64,000 nucleotides of DNA. Source: Clitopilus passeckerianus (Eukaryota; Basidiomycota; Agaricomycetes; Agaricales; Entolomataceae). Numbering within the stretch: the stretch's first letter is position 1; the number at the start of each line of letters is the position of its first letter. Shown here piece by piece: positions 12,501 to 24,304 of the stretch. Below the pieces are notes generated by a model that was not told the origin of the DNA, did not search any database, and was given only the letters and a program-made list of their open reading frames with translations. The stretch covers positions 62,001-126,000 of the forward strand of contig CALYLX010000025.1 of the NCBI GenBank assembly GCA_944990035.1. Reading direction: 5' to 3'. Made by a program: the position numbers and the translations under genes.

Positions 12501-12837
12501 TCTTGATGCGTTTGTCGTAGTAGTTCTGGTTCTTGACGTATTGATTTCGCCACGACTGCCAGCTATGTCCTTTACTCCATCTCCACTTGCTATTAGGCTA
12601 GGGGTTTCAGGTCATCAGTAAGAACCCGCATATTGCTTCAAAATTTGAACAACCAACATCTTCGCAGAGTTTTTTGTAGACATTCGCTCCTGATCTACCG
12701 CGCTCTGTTGGGTTGTAGACGGCCAAGTACTTCACAAGCAAGGTTCCTTCATCTTTCGTAAACGGATTCTTTGGGCTGTGCAAACATGTATGAGGCCAGT
12801 ATTCCAAGTCATGACACAGGACGTACCCATAAGTCAT
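9527..12837 (-). CDS. Rap1-like telomere protein (Myb domain)
   Basis: Exons 12827-12837, 12658-12775, 12304-12597, 11850-12253 and 9527-11798 join in phase to about 1032 residues. The first 100 residues form a Rap1-type Myb domain: FTKDEGTLLVKYLA, GANVYKKLCED, then GHSWQSWRNQYVKNQNYYDK. An acidic/basic coiled stretch follows (RKREEEEEEEEG), then about 750 residues of low-complexity Ser/Pro/Glu-rich sequence. A helical patch around FGLRDDVVERAWHHF may be a second DNA- or protein-binding helix set, and a C-terminal helical end (LNWV-like, about the last 45 residues) could be the RCT. Rap1 proteins sit at telomeres and recruit silencing or length-control factors. The expected N-terminal BRCT is not visible, so upstream exons beyond 12837 may be missing from this model. 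Confidence 0.7.
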
Positions 12838-14115
12838 TGTAAGTAGCTTTCAGATATTTTCCGCACCCAGCGCGTTCTGTCGTCGAGATTTAGAGCCAAT
12901 TCCCTCGCAATTTAGACCCGTGGATGCCCCCCACTGGCAGCTGGGCCTCAGAGAAAGCCAACGTTCGAACAAGCTTCAAAGCTAGGAATGAGAGAGCTTC
13001 AGTCCAGTACAGCGATGTCCCGTGGTGGAAAAGCTCAGCAGATCGTTGGTGTCGACACGGCGCCACTTGAGTCGTTGTCGATGTCTGTGACGATGTCCTC
13101 ACCGCGAAGGTCAACAGGACACGCTCGTCACCTCACATGATGTCTTGTCACGTTGTGTGACAATGTCCGGGCGCTCCTTTAACTTTGAACTTAACCTACG
13201 CCTACCACCAGGGCATCGTCGTAGAACGTCTGGACTTGCTAAAAAATGCTGCTTGATATTTCTTTTTGCTGTTTCGAGTAAACGGATTGAAATTTGACCC
13301 TGCTACAAAGAGACTTAAAGAACAACCCAGACCTTCGAAAGGTCCTCGATGAAAAAGCGAAAACTGCGAAATGAAACGAGAATCTCTCGCCACAGCGCCA
13401 AGCGACGCGAACTACAGGCTCACCCCTGATGCTCGCGAAGGTACAGATTCCACACGAGGAAGTGGATACCCCACGCCATCTCTCCTCGGCACTTTGACAA
13501 GATGACCTGATATAGAAGGTAAGAGGCTGCTTCGATTTTGCTTGACTACTTCAGTGATGCATGCCTCGACCTTCTGGAAGCTTAGATTTGGAGGCTTAGT
13601 ACTCGGATACATGGAAATTCGGACGCATGCGCTGCGGACAAGACTGTTATCTTCCTCGACTTTGATCGAGGCATGTACCATCATTTTCTTGGACAGTTTT
13701 CAGCCGCCGGGATCGCCTCCTGTATTAGGGTCCTGAGAGACAGCAATAGTCTGTTCCAGTCAAAGGTCGCTGAATTATGTGCATGAATTTCCCCATGCAG
13801 TCACTTACAGACATACAGTCAGGAAAGCAAATTGAACTTCGAGTCGCAGAGGTTCACCAAGAAGATACCTCCATTATCCATCACAAAACACCCTCTCCAT
13901 GTCTTGGCAAAAAATAATGCCTTCTATATGAACGTCAGTAAACCAACTTGCCTTTCCGCTTATCTATAACTCATCAAAGTCCCTTCCAGTAATTTTACCT
14001 GAAAACTAAGCGGCTTGGCAATATCTTCCCAGCTAATCCTTGTTGGGCTGGGCCTATTTAAACGACCAAAAGCAATTCCTACCCAGTAGGTCTTCGAGAG
14101 ACTCTGCTTAACCGA
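12838..14115. other. Intergenic region between RAP1-like and transporter genes
   Basis: About 1.3 kb separating two diverging genes. It probably holds both promoters. Minus-strand open frames at 12890-13114 and 13412-13684 exist; the second is described separately. The first could hide an upstream Rap1 exon, but I found no BRCT motif in it. Confidence 0.35.
13412..13684 (-). CDS. Possible small hypothetical protein
   Basis: A 90-residue open frame starting MMVHASIKVEEDN with codon use like nearby genes. It may be one exon of a longer spliced gene, since a donor-like GTCATC follows an open stretch. No signal peptide, membrane segment or known motif was recognised, and I cannot assign a family. 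It lies between two divergent genes and could be spurious. Confidence 0.25.
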   Translation of the reverse strand: MMVHASIKVEEDNSLVRSACVRISMYPSTKPPNLSFQKVEACITEVVKQNRSSLLPSISGHLVKVPRRDGVGYPLPRVESVPSRASGVSL

Positions 14116-16904
14116 ATGGCTTACACGGAACGAGACTCCCTCCTTGCGCACCGTCATGCAACCTCCAATGACCATCAGCTGTCTGGCGACCATCTTAATG
14201 AAAAGCAGCTAGGTCCGCTGGAGATAAGCTCAGAAACTAGGTCGAGAATTCTTGTGGGCATTTGGCTCGCACAGTTCCTCTCTGTGAGTACTCAGCTCTC
14301 TTCATTCCGGCTCTAGCTCAATCCTACCCTGTTGTTATAGGCCTTGAATTGTGAGTTATCTGAGACCCTTGAGCAAAACCGTTCATTGATTATCCCATAA
14401 TGTGCATTAGTAACCTTGGTACCGACAAGTAAGCAACCTTTCGAAATCCAAGTAGGAGATAGCTAATGCTCAGGTTTACCGTCAGTGATATCTGCGATCT
14501 CCTCAGATTTCAACAAGTCGAACCAGGCAAGCTGGCTCGGAACTTCGTAAGGCGTTCATTATCATGAGGGTGATTGACGTTGTTATCTGACACTCCGACT
14601 CCCAGCTATCTACTGGCAACGTTTTACACCCTTGTATGGTCGCCTCTCCGACGCGATGGGCAGAAGAGGCGCAAGCCAGTCTGCAATCCTTTTTGCAGCA
14701 GCTGGCATTCTGGCCTGTGGTCTATCAACCAATATGAACATGCTCGTTCTTTCCCGTTTCGTAAGGCGACTTTCATCCTCCTTGGCTCCTTTCTCAACAA
14801 TTTCACAGATCTCGGGTATTGGTGGAGGTGGAATCTTCACAACCTCTGCGTACGCCTTTCTCCTCATCTATTTGAACCTCAATACCGATGGGAAAAGTTT
14901 AGGATTATCACAAGTGATATGTATACTCTACGTGTAGGACGTCCTAATCTCAACCGGCACGCACTAGCGCTTACCTCTCGTCTAGGCTCGAGGTTTCGTC
15001 CAGAGCATCGCGGGTATTTTCTACGGGGTAAATCGCCATTGCTCTAGCGTTGACAATCCACTGATGCATGTGTTTAGCTCGGTATGGGCCTTGGCGGGCC
15101 TATAGGTGGCCTAATCACCGACTGGTAAGGGTAACTTTCCTTCGTTGTTGCCTCTTGCTCACATATTATCCAACAGGCTTGGCTGGAGATGGGCATTCCT
15201 TACCCAAGTCCCGCTTTTCGCCGTTTCGGCTGGGTTAATCATGGCCAACTTGAACTATGTCACACCTGTAAGAGCTGCCACTCTGTTGTTCATGATCTAC
15301 CTCTGACGTATTCAACAGGGGAACCAGAGAAGCAGCTGGGAGGTACTCAAGCGGATCGATTACCTTGGAAGCCTCACCCTCTTCTGCGGGGTACGTAGAT
15401 TTACTATCGAGTTTTGTGATCGGTAACAGGTGACTGACGGTTTGCAGGTTGCCTTCACGCTCGTCTTCCTAAGCAAACGGTACAACGAGGACCTTCCCGT
15501 AAGCAAATCTTCCACCTCGATCTCACAACAGCCCGACCAACGCCCGTCGTTTACAGTGGTCGGATCCCTTCGTCTGGACATCCTGCATTGTGGCGATTTC
15601 CTCCTTTGGTCTCTTCATCCTCGTAGAGATGTACTTCGCAGTGGAGCCAGTGCTCGCGCATTCTATGCTGTCCCAGAAGGTGCCAATTCTTGTCGGCTGG
15701 AGCAATGCCTTGGTCGCGGTTTGTAACCTCTCGATCACGTACTTCTTCCCGTTGTGGTTCCAGACCGTGATGATGACTTCTGCATCGACTGCTGGTATGG
15801 GGGCCTCACACTTCATCCAGAATAAATGATTGCTCACTTGTTGACTGGTGTTAGGTTTACACCTGCTCCCGAACAGTCTTTGTATCTCCACAGGCTCTGT
15901 GTTTGCTGGGTGCGTCTAAGTTATCTTTGGACTTTTCTGAGCAGATCGGGCTGACCTCTCAAAATAGCTGGATGATGCGCAAGCTTGGTCGATACAAAGT
16001 CCTCACATTGACCTTCGGCATACTACCCCCGCTCGCCTCCATCCTTCTCACCCAACTCCGAGAGAATTCTAGTGAAGCGCATAAATGGCTAACTATTGTG
16101 AGATGCTCCTTCAAACCCGAGGAACCTCCCGCTGACTTTCACCAGATCCCACTGGGCTTTGGTAACGCAGTCGTACTTCAAACCATGTACAGTGAGTTGG
16201 TCGTAGACTTCGGCGTGACAACTACTTAGTGACATCTTGCAGTCGCCCTCGTATCCCATCTTCCAAATGATCAGATGGCCATAGGAACTGGATTCTCCCA
16301 GCTCTTTCGTGGTATTGGTGAGTGCATCTATGAAAGCGTTCCATGTAATACATTTGCTCACGAACCTTTATTTGATCCACAGGCCAAGTAGGCGGACTAG
16401 CAGCTGCATCTGCTGTTTTCCAGTCTAGCCTAGGGAATGAACTCCAAAAGCGAATTACTGGCCCTGCGGCTGAACAAGTACGCAAAAAACTCGGATATTT
16501 GGATAACACGTTCTAATTGATATGTATTTTTCGTAGATCATAAGACAAGTTCGTCATTCTGCGCGCCTGGTGACTTCTCTCCCGCCTGAGCTCCAGCGAC
16601 CGGTGCGGGACGCGTATGCCGCAAGCTTGAAGAATGTATTCACGCTTGCCGCTGGAGCTTCTCTCCTGGCATATCTCTCGCGTTTGCTGGTGAGTGATCT
16701 CTGTTGAGTAACGAAGAATGGGATCTCATGGAAATTAATTCTCAGATCCCTGACAAGGACCTCAACGAAGAGAGTGCCACGCCTAATCCGCCTGTGGAGA
16801 CTCTGGATGACAATGTCTCCGTGTATTCCACGGATTCATCACCTTATGAGGCGGATGACGAGGGGAAGGGCAAGAATCTGACCCCGACTGGGTCGAGATG
16901 CTAA
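14116..16904 (+). pseudogene. DHA2-type MFS transporter, frameshifted
   Basis: Twenty exons: 14116-14283, 14341-14350, 14411-14428, 14474-14546, 14606-14760, 14809-14849, 14915-14933, 14986-15027, 15078-15124, 15177-15267, 15319-15390, 15448-15498, 15557-15794, 15855-15909, 15968-16097, 16146-16191, 16243-16317, 16383-16477, 16537-16689, 16746-16904. Product is a 14-helix major facilitator of the Vba/Fnx vacuolar basic amino-acid family: LPSVISAISSDF, PLYGRLSDAMGRR (the loop 2-3 signature), GIGGGGIFTTSA, RGFVQSIAGIFYG, GMGLGGPIGGLITDW. Substrate is inferred from the family only. All phases agree except exon 5: SYLLAT and TPLYGRL lie in different frames, a one-base excess or two-base loss at about 14622-14628. 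Exon 2 is only 10 bases. With everything else intact, the lesion is either recent or an assembly error. Confidence 0.8.
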
Positions 16905-16978
16905 AATGTAACATTTGTACTTTTGGGCCGTGGTCAAAACGGACGGCCAAGAAGGAAGGGTTTTGGAGGGTATCTTGG

Positions 16979-17633
16979 TCATTTTGTGTCGATAGCGTCT
17001 ACGAGAACTCGGTGTCTCATGAAAGAGACGAATGTCACTACTATGAAATCAACCATATCCGACTTTGTCCATGGTGCCATAACTTCCAAGAAAGCCTTTC
17101 TTGAACGAGAAACGATACCGAGTTTTGCTCTCCGATACCGAGCCACCAGCGCAAACGAGCCATCATCTACCATGAGCTGAATCATTGCAGTTAGCACACA
17201 AACTTCTCAGGTACGAAGTAGCGATATTCCACTCACCACGGGATATTGAATGAACATCTGCCACTTGTACGATTTACGATCCGGCCCAATAACGGTCCAT
17301 GAGCTAAAGTGCTTTATATCAGTGCCAATGGCTTTCAACAACAGCTTTCGTCGAGACGCACCGGTCGACTCCCTCCACCTGGTTTCCTGGATGCTGGACC
17401 TGGAGCTCAACACCTGTAGCACAAAGCATAAGCTTCGTGAACTGATTCGCCTTCGTTATCGTCCCTATTAGTGTCTTGACACGACCACTACTCAGCACAC
17501 CATCTATTCGCTCAACCTTCGTCTCCTCTGCCGACTCCCTCGGAGTTGAGATCTGGAACCGAGCCGCACCGTCCTCCGTGCTCAGTATCGTCTTTGTGGG
17601 ATCATTATGCTCCAGCGTGAGTTCCAATGCCAT
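16979..17633 (-). CDS. DUF6593 domain protein
   Basis: Small soluble protein of a family abundant in mushroom-forming fungi, function unknown. The start MALELTLEHNDPTKT matches the usual beta-strand opening; later pieces GPDRKSYKWQMF and LVARYRRAKLGIV and the end DMVDFIVVTFVSF are typical. The intron 17177-17236 is clear. Between about 17380 and 17430 the reading frame changes and I found no convincing intron, so either a short intron was missed or there is a one-base lesion. An ATG at 17633 is preferred over an in-frame TTG 18 bases upstream. Confidence 0.65.
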
Positions 17634-18197
17634 ATCCCTGCTGCCGGACAAGGAGAGAGGAGTGGGGTCGCTTTAGAGCAGTCAGCGCTAGTGCATGTCT
17701 GCTATTTGAATCTTTCTCGAATCAAGTGTGGGGTGATCAATATTGATCAATAATTGACATGGCCTGGACCCTGTCGGGGTTCTAACCGGCAACGCCGTTC
17801 GAAGCTTGAAAGGCTGTTTTTCGTGATGACGCTCTGTATGGATGACCTTGACCGTCATTCAGGAAATCACCGGTACCGTGGTCCTGACAGCAGTCGAGGC
17901 GCACTTATTGTAAAGAAGGATGTGCAACGAATGAGGTGCTTTCCAGAATGCAGAAACCCATGATGTCTATTGTTATAATTGCGTGTGTAAATGGTACAAA
18001 TGCGTGAAGTTGAAGATGCGAAATAAATAAAATAATAATGTATAATGTATGTAGTGTCTATGTGTCCAATCCATAACTCTGGCACTCGTTTTGCTAATGA
18101 TCGAGTACCAGGAACAACCCTGAATGAAAAGAGGAAGGCATTAAACATGCACATATTTAGGGCATTCTGGAGGGATCGCGATCAGCCTGGGACCACT
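17634..18197. other. Intergenic, no gene seen
   Basis: About 560 bases between the DUF6593 start and the end of the RidA gene. It contains an AT-rich segment with AAATAAATAAAATAATAATG near 18020 that probably belongs to the RidA gene's 3' untranslated/polyadenylation region. Nothing else was recognised. Confidence 0.4.
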
Positions 18198-19417
18198 TCA
18201 TTTTGGGAAGAAATGAACGCACCTGATCATGGCATCCATCTCGACAAGGGCATCCTGAGGAAGATCCTTGACAGCGACGACGGACATAACGGGGCGGTGA
18301 TCATGGAAGAAGCGTGAGATGACCCGGCTGACTTTGGGCAAGTCGCTGATATCTTCGAGATAGAGCTATCGAATCAACCCAAGGTTAGCTTTCTCCCACC
18401 CAGGGCAAATGGAAGCTATCGAAGGCTTACAGTGATTTTGACAACCCTGTCCATAGTTGTACCAGAGACTTCGGCGACGTTGCGAATGTTGGCGAGGGTG
18501 GCGAAGGTTTGAGCAACAACGTCGCCTTCGCCAACGAGGTCGCCAGTGTCGGGGGAGAGTGGGAGGTAGCCTGACACATATAGGTGGTCTCCAGATACGA
18601 TGGCTTGGGCGCTGGGGCCAGCGGGGTTGGCAGCATCTGTTGAGGAGTGTCAGAGTTGTTAGAAAGAGTCTGTCAACGATTTCATACCATCAGTAGAAAT
18701 GATTGTGGGTTCAGCAGAAGCAGAAGCAGTCGCAGCGGCACTGCTAGTTGACGCGACCGAGGATGCAGCTTGAGAAATGCTAGCCGTAACGGTTTTGGTA
18801 ACGGTGACAGTGGTGGGGGCGGCGCTGGAAGCAGCCGAGCTAGCTGTGGAGTAGGAGTAGGAGTAGGAGGTGGCCGAGGCGGAGGACCATGCTACCGAGG
18901 AACTAGCAGAAGCGGATTTTGTGGACCACGAAGCGGATGAAGTAGGGGACCAGCTGGTGCTGACAGGACCTGAATGGGTGGTCCAGGAAGTAGAATGTGT
19001 CGTAGGGTACGACGCAGTGGCAGATCCCGAGTGGGTCGACCATCCAGACGATGCCTTCGTCGAGGTGGGGACAGCCGAGCTTGACACGGCCGACCAGGAA
19101 GCGGAGGCGGAAACCTCGGAGGTGACCTCACTCGAAGGATAGACCTCCGAACTGGTCACAATGGTTGTCCAGACGGTCCATGTCTTGGTCGAGTGGGAAA
19201 GGTGTGTGGAGACCGTTGGTGTCGGAGTGAAGGAAGTGGCGGAGGCGCTTTCCACTGCACTGCTTGCAGAGAAGGAGGAAGACTCAGAGGCAGATTCAGA
19301 AGCAGAAGCAGAGACGGACTCAGAAGCAACTACTTCTGGTGTAGCTATGGGCGTAGCCAGTGCAGGTGCAATGATTGCACCAGCAAGAACAGAGATCGTC
19401 GAAAGATTGAGGCGCAT
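18198..19417 (-). CDS. Secreted Ser/Thr-rich protein with C-terminal RidA domain
   Basis: Exons 18688-19417, 18431-18636 and 18198-18365 (last few codons uncertain; read-through gives an early stop at 18198). Residues 1-20 (MRLNLSTISVLAGAII...) form a signal peptide. Residues about 30-235 are almost only Ser, Ala, Thr and Val, a mucin-like, probably O-glycosylated stalk with repeated WSTHSGS-type units. The C-terminal 120 residues are a RidA/YjgF domain: EPTIISTDGDAANPAGPSAQ, LYVSGYLPLSPDTGDLVG, VAEVSGTTMDRVVKIT, DALVEMDAMI. RidA proteins are cytosolic trimers that hydrolyse reactive enamines/imines. Here the position of the catalytic Arg (as in E. coli R105) reads Met in HRPVMSVVAV, so imine deaminase activity is doubtful. 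The ATG at 19417 was chosen because an upstream in-frame TTG is not a start. Confidence 0.8.
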
Positions 19418-20410
19418 GTTCAAGTGTCGTTGCTTTGTGAGCGTGAAAACAGAAGTTGGCTGTTGCTTTGCTACTGCTGCTGCTTCAATGCGAAGGAACT
19501 GGCTGGGCGAGTTCGGTAGGGAGTCGACTTGTCAAGATCCGTCCTTTATACTTCCTTGAGGATATGTCTAAGCACGAAGCATCACCTATCAGAGGGTGGG
19601 CTCCCTCGGTGGGCGGGGCGGGAGCAAACTCCGTCAGGTCCGTAAGCGTATGTGCCTCGGTCACTGGCACTCGGTGTAGTGCCATGCCATTCAATGGGAT
19701 GTTGCGCGTTTTCGTGCAATATAACTCCACAGGTCAAGACATATGGCCGTCCTCCAAGGCATAAGACCGATTGAATGATGCTCTTCGAGGTGGAACCTAC
19801 ATGAAACTGCAGAGATATCTGAATTCCTTGGCTGCACAAGCTCTTTTCAAGACGAAATTGATGGTGCTTCTGATCTGAGCGAGGCCAGCTCTTTTTTACT
19901 TCGCCAGATTCTCAAGCACAAAGACCTTCACAAAAAGTGAGACCGTATATGCAATTCCAGGCACTAGAGAATGCATCCCCACCAGCGAGATTGCTGAGGA
20001 AGTAGTAACCGGATTAAGAGGCCACAGACAGTCCGGCTGCGAACTGACGTGCAGAACCGAAGTCAATTAACCTTTAGACACAGCCGGCGCGGTCGATATA
20101 CGGGTCGCTAATGCGACCTGAAACTGCAAAGAAATGAGAGAAAAAGGTCAGGAGCAAGCGTGATTGAGGTCGGAGTTGGGAGACCATCCCGACGACTCCT
20201 CCGAGAGTGGGTGCGCAACATCAGAGCATGATGGATGGGTTGTCGATTTGGTAGCTAGACCATACGCAGAGAGCGACACTCTAGCCTCGACGTTAGAACG
20301 CTTTCGTGTTTGTCAGTAATGTAACAAAAAGAGACAAAAGGCAGCGACAACTTTGGAAATGGTTGCCAACAAAGAGGTTGAAAGCCGAAAAGAAAAGTAC
20401 CACAAGGCAG
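19418..20410. other. Intergenic, no gene seen
   Basis: About 1 kb upstream of the RidA-fusion gene, presumably its promoter. It contains short open frames on both strands but none with a recognisable domain or splice pattern. Confidence 0.4.
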
Positions 20411-20495
20411 TCCGACCTGCCTGGCTCGAACAGGCGACCCCGAGATATGCAGTAGCCATTACAGTCTCGTGCTCTTCCAGCTGAGCTAAGGTCGG
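20411..20495 (-). tRNA. tRNA-Tyr (GTA) with 12-base intron
   Basis: An 85-base tRNA on the minus strand. Acceptor stem CCGACCT pairs with AGGTCGG, discriminator A; D arm GCTC...GAGC; anticodon stem CGAGA/TCTCG with GTA anticodon; T arm GCCTG-TTCGAGC-CAGGC. A 12-base intron lies one base 3' of the anticodon, the standard place for eukaryotic nuclear tRNA-Tyr. Mature length is 73 plus CCA. Confidence 0.94.
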
Positions 20496-20702
20496 TTGCA
20501 CGAAATCGCGAAAGTGAGACGCACTCATAATATTTGAACCCGAGAAACATGATGCCTCGGCCGACGCCACGGCTGATTGAAACTTGACTCGAATGGCCTC
20601 CCAGCGTTCACGTTCCTCTAAGCCCTCTCTCATTCACCCAAAAGCTCCTGATAGAGCACAAGAACCATCTTAGAATTCTAAAGGCCACTGTATAAACTAG
20701 AA

Positions 20703-22636
20703 ATGTCATCAAACAGAGGGCGCTACGGACCACCATGCACGATCGTGATCAAGCTCGGTCAGTGAATGTCACCTTCCTTCTCGGTAACCCCAAATGCCGC
20801 CACCAAACCACGACCACTGACAGCGATTTCCACCTCCAGGAAGCTCCTCAATCGTCCATGAGAAGACCCATCAGCCACTCCTATCAACGCTGTCCTCGGT
20901 CGTGGAGACCGTCGTGCATCTCCGCCGTCAAGGACATAAAGTCGTGCTTGTCAGTTCTGGAGCAATTGCTGTCGGGCTGAAATGTATGGACTTGGAGAGT
21001 AAGCCGAAGAGTTTGTCGGGGAAACAGGTGAGCAAGCGTTATGGGTGATGTGTGTGGGCGGATGGCTAATGTTGCTTGGATTTTGGGCAGGCATTGGCAG
21101 CGATTGGGCAAGGTCGTCTCATTGCGCTATGGGATAACCTGTTCAGTCAACTGGGGCAACCTATTGCACAAGTACTATTGACGCGAGGGGACATATCCGA
21201 TGTAGGTCTGTCCTTATGCCTGAGACGAGTCAGCAGGTTGACTTTGCACAGAGGACTCGATATCTCAATGCTGTCAACACCGTTAAAGAACTCCTTTCGA
21301 TGGGAGTTGTTCCCATTGTGAATGAAAATGATACCATTTCAGTCAGCGTACGTATGATTATGCTATCCTTTCTGTCGTCGGGCATCTGAAGGCTAGGTGT
21401 ACAGGAAATTAAATTCGGAGACAACGATACCCTTTCAGCCATTACATCGTCCATGATACATGCAGATTATCTGTTCCTATTGACGGATGTGGATGGGCTC
21501 TATACCTCAAACCCGCGGAAAGATCCTTCTGCAAAACTCATAGAAGTCGTGGACTCTATATCTACTATCCGAGCTCAAGGTACGAAAATTCATCCAGGTT
21601 TTTTCCATACGATTAACTCACTTCTTCTTGACCGCAACAGTGAGCACGACAACTCTTGGATCAAGTCTTGGCACAGGCGGAATGGAGACCAAAATCATCG
21701 CAGCAGAAATTGCCACAGCCGCTGGAGTCACAACTATAATTCTCTCCAGCAAACGTCCAGAAAATATATTCGATATCATCCAATACAACAGCCGACACTC
21801 TCCTAAGATCAACCCTGCATCTACACCTCGCATCCCTGGCCCGTCAGAAGCATCCGCTCTAGGTCATACCTCTGCATCAGTCTCTCGATCCCAGTCCCGT
21901 CCGCACAGCGCCAAAGCCAGCCGAGCTTCATCCCCAGAACCCCCTCTCGCTAGACCTCCACACACGATGTTCACCGCCTCCCTTCTCCCAATGAGAGACC
22001 TCAAATCCTGGACAACGCACACCCTCTTCCCATCCGGAAGCGTCATCATCGACGCCGGTGCACACCTCGTCCTATCCAGACGAGAATCCGGAGGGCGCCT
22101 CCTAGCTGCCGGTGTCGTCGGGGTGATTGGGGCGTTCGCGTCAGGTCAGGCGGTACGGATTGTCATACGGCGCCAACAACAACAACAGGATCCGAGCCAA
22201 GGAAGTTCGAGTCAGTTTGAGGAGGCAGAGGCGGATCCTGCCCGTCAAGCGGCAAAGTATACCACAGGGTTGGACACTGGAGCGCCAGGTACGCCTGTGT
22301 TGGGCGGTATGGAATCAGGGTTGGCCACACCAGTGGATGGTGCAACTCCAGGAATTGAGGCTGGTGGTGCGAAGGGATTGCCTGAGGATGATTTGGTGGT
22401 GGCGGAGAAGTATCATGAGGAGGATGTCATTGAGGTTGGCAGAGGCTTGGCGAATTACAATTCTGCGCAGATTCTGCGGGTCAAGGGCTTGAATAGGCAG
22501 GTGGTTCCTCGATGCTTGTTCATTGTCCATACGCTCATCATTCCGTATTTACAGCGCCCAATTGGCTCAGATTCTGGGGTATGCGGATTCGGAATATGTT
22601 GTAGAGCACGTTACGATAAGGGTGCCTCCGTCATGA
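20703..22636 (+). CDS. Glutamate 5-kinase (proline synthesis)
   Basis: First step of proline synthesis: ATP-dependent phosphorylation of L-glutamate, cytosolic. Exons 20703-20757, 20840-21027, 21091-21201, 21252-21347, 21405-21579, 21641 onward, and a short last exon ending at 22636. Amino-acid kinase domain: [85 protein letters not shown]-terminal PUA domain follows ([37 protein letters not shown]). Two low-complexity inserts are present: Ser/Pro-rich between kinase and PUA (about residues 265-315) and Gln/Gly-rich inside the PUA. The last intron only keeps phase with a GC donor (AG then GCAGGT near 22496) and acceptor at 22552. Family assignment is certain; that last junction is not. Confidence 0.9.
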
Positions 22637-22933
22637 GCTAACGCTGTTTTATGGGCGCTTGTTGTGGGATTCTGTACATCCAACGTTCGCTCAGTAGACC
22701 AATAGCAATCAATTAAATTCATGATTTCTCCATTAACCCAAGTCCGTTGCTGGGCCTTTGTGGCTGTGGATGGTGTTTGGCTCGGCGACAAACATATCAC
22801 CGCTAAAAGATTTTTGTTTTGCAGATAATTTTCTCCCGCATCTCCACAACTCCCTCCCTCCACTCACCCCTCTCTTCGAACTTTTATATGCAATAATTTA
22901 CTTTTTATATTATTTTCATCTTCAACGTCAAAA

Positions 22934-24304
22934 ATGTACCACAATAACTCCATCCGCATCCTAGCAGGTGAGCTCATCGGGCTAGACAGCGACCGGAACT
23001 CATTGCTCATCGTCATCATCAACAGGGAATAGCCATCCCGAGCTCGCCCAAGCCGTGGCCGAGCGGTAAGCTGCTTCTCTACGAGTTGGCAGCTCAAAGG
23101 CAGGGTCCATGGACCAAGTGACATCTTTGTGTTCACACTCTTAGGCTTAACGTGCCCCTCGTACCAACCACCGTCAAAAACTTCTCCAACGGCGAGATCA
23201 ACGTCAAAATATCCGAATCTGTCCGCGACGAGGACGTCTTCATCATCCAGTCCGGATGTGGCGACGTCAACGACAACCTCATGGAGCTCCTTATCCTCAT
23301 CTCGGCCTGCAAGACTGCGTCAGCGAGGAGGATCACTGCGGTGATGCCGTGTTTCCCGTACGCACGGATGGACAAGAAGGACAAGAGTCGTGCGCCCATC
23401 ACGGCGAAGCTCGTCGCCAACATGCTGACCGTGGCTGGGTGCGATCACGTCATCACCATGGACCTCCATGCGAGTCAGATTCAAGGCTTTTTCGACATCC
23501 CAGTCGATAACTTGTTTTCGGAACCACTGATGATTGGTTACATTAAGCGCGCTATTCCAGAGTGGAAGAATAGTATTATTGTCAGTCCGGATGCGGGAGG
23601 TGCAAAGAGGTGAGTTGCGGTTTTACGCTTTCTGATGGGGGAGTTCGGCGCACTGAAGCGATGCTGCGTTTAGGGTAACAGCCATTGCGGATAAATTGGG
23701 TGTCGAATTTGCGCTGATTCATCGGAAACGCGATGGTAAAGCTGAAAACGCACCCGAGCGAATGGAGATCCTGGTCGGCGACGTCAAAGACAAGGTACAT
23801 TGCCTTTATCCTCCTATAGCCATTAATCTCATCCTATCCACCTCAGGTTGCCATCCTCGTAGACGACATGATCGACACCGGCAAAACATTAACAATGGCC
23901 ACTCGAACCCTCGCAGAAAAGGGAGCAAAATCCATCCATGCGCTCATCTCTCATGGTAAGATGATGGACTTTACTTCCACGGGCCAGACCTTTTAACCCA
24001 ACCATGCCAGGTCTTCTATCAGAAATGAACATGAGCAATGTTTCATCGCTACCCATAGAACAACTAGTGGTCAGTACCTCTCAACCCGTCCCGGCTCAAT
24101 ATCACATGTTTATTCGGCTTTTTATCCCGATTTTAGGTGACCAACACGATACCACAAAGAAAACACGCCGTCGGGTGTCCGAAACTAGTGACGATTGACA
24201 TCAGCCCTACGATTGCTGAGAGCATAAGGAGAACGCATAACGGAGAGAGTATCAGCCTGTTGTTCGGGGACTGGGCTGAAACCAGGGATGTCATTGTCTT
24301 GTGA
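22934..24304 (+). CDS. Ribose-phosphate pyrophosphokinase (PRPP synthetase)
   Basis: Makes PRPP from ribose 5-phosphate and ATP for purine, pyrimidine, histidine and tryptophan synthesis. Exons 22934-22967, 23026-23065, 23145-23609, 23674-23794, 23847-23955, 24011-24069, 24137-24304, all in phase, about 331 residues, normal length. Motifs: [29 protein letters not shown] (ATP/flexible loop), [29 protein letters not shown], and the PRPP-binding loop [15 protein letters not shown], then [15 protein letters not shown] and [18 protein letters not shown]. No insertion of the Prs1/Prs5 type is seen, so it looks like a Prs2/3/4-class subunit. It lies about 300 bases after the glutamate kinase gene on the same strand. 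Confidence 0.95.

Noticed and set aside
18870..19559. Open frames on the plus strand opposite the Ser-rich part of the RidA-fusion gene
   Set aside because: They are antisense shadows of a TCN-rich repeat; the minus frame has a signal peptide and splices in phase to RidA.
20293..20633. Open frames overlapping the tRNA
   Set aside because: The tRNA cloverleaf explains the conserved part, and the frames have no protein features.
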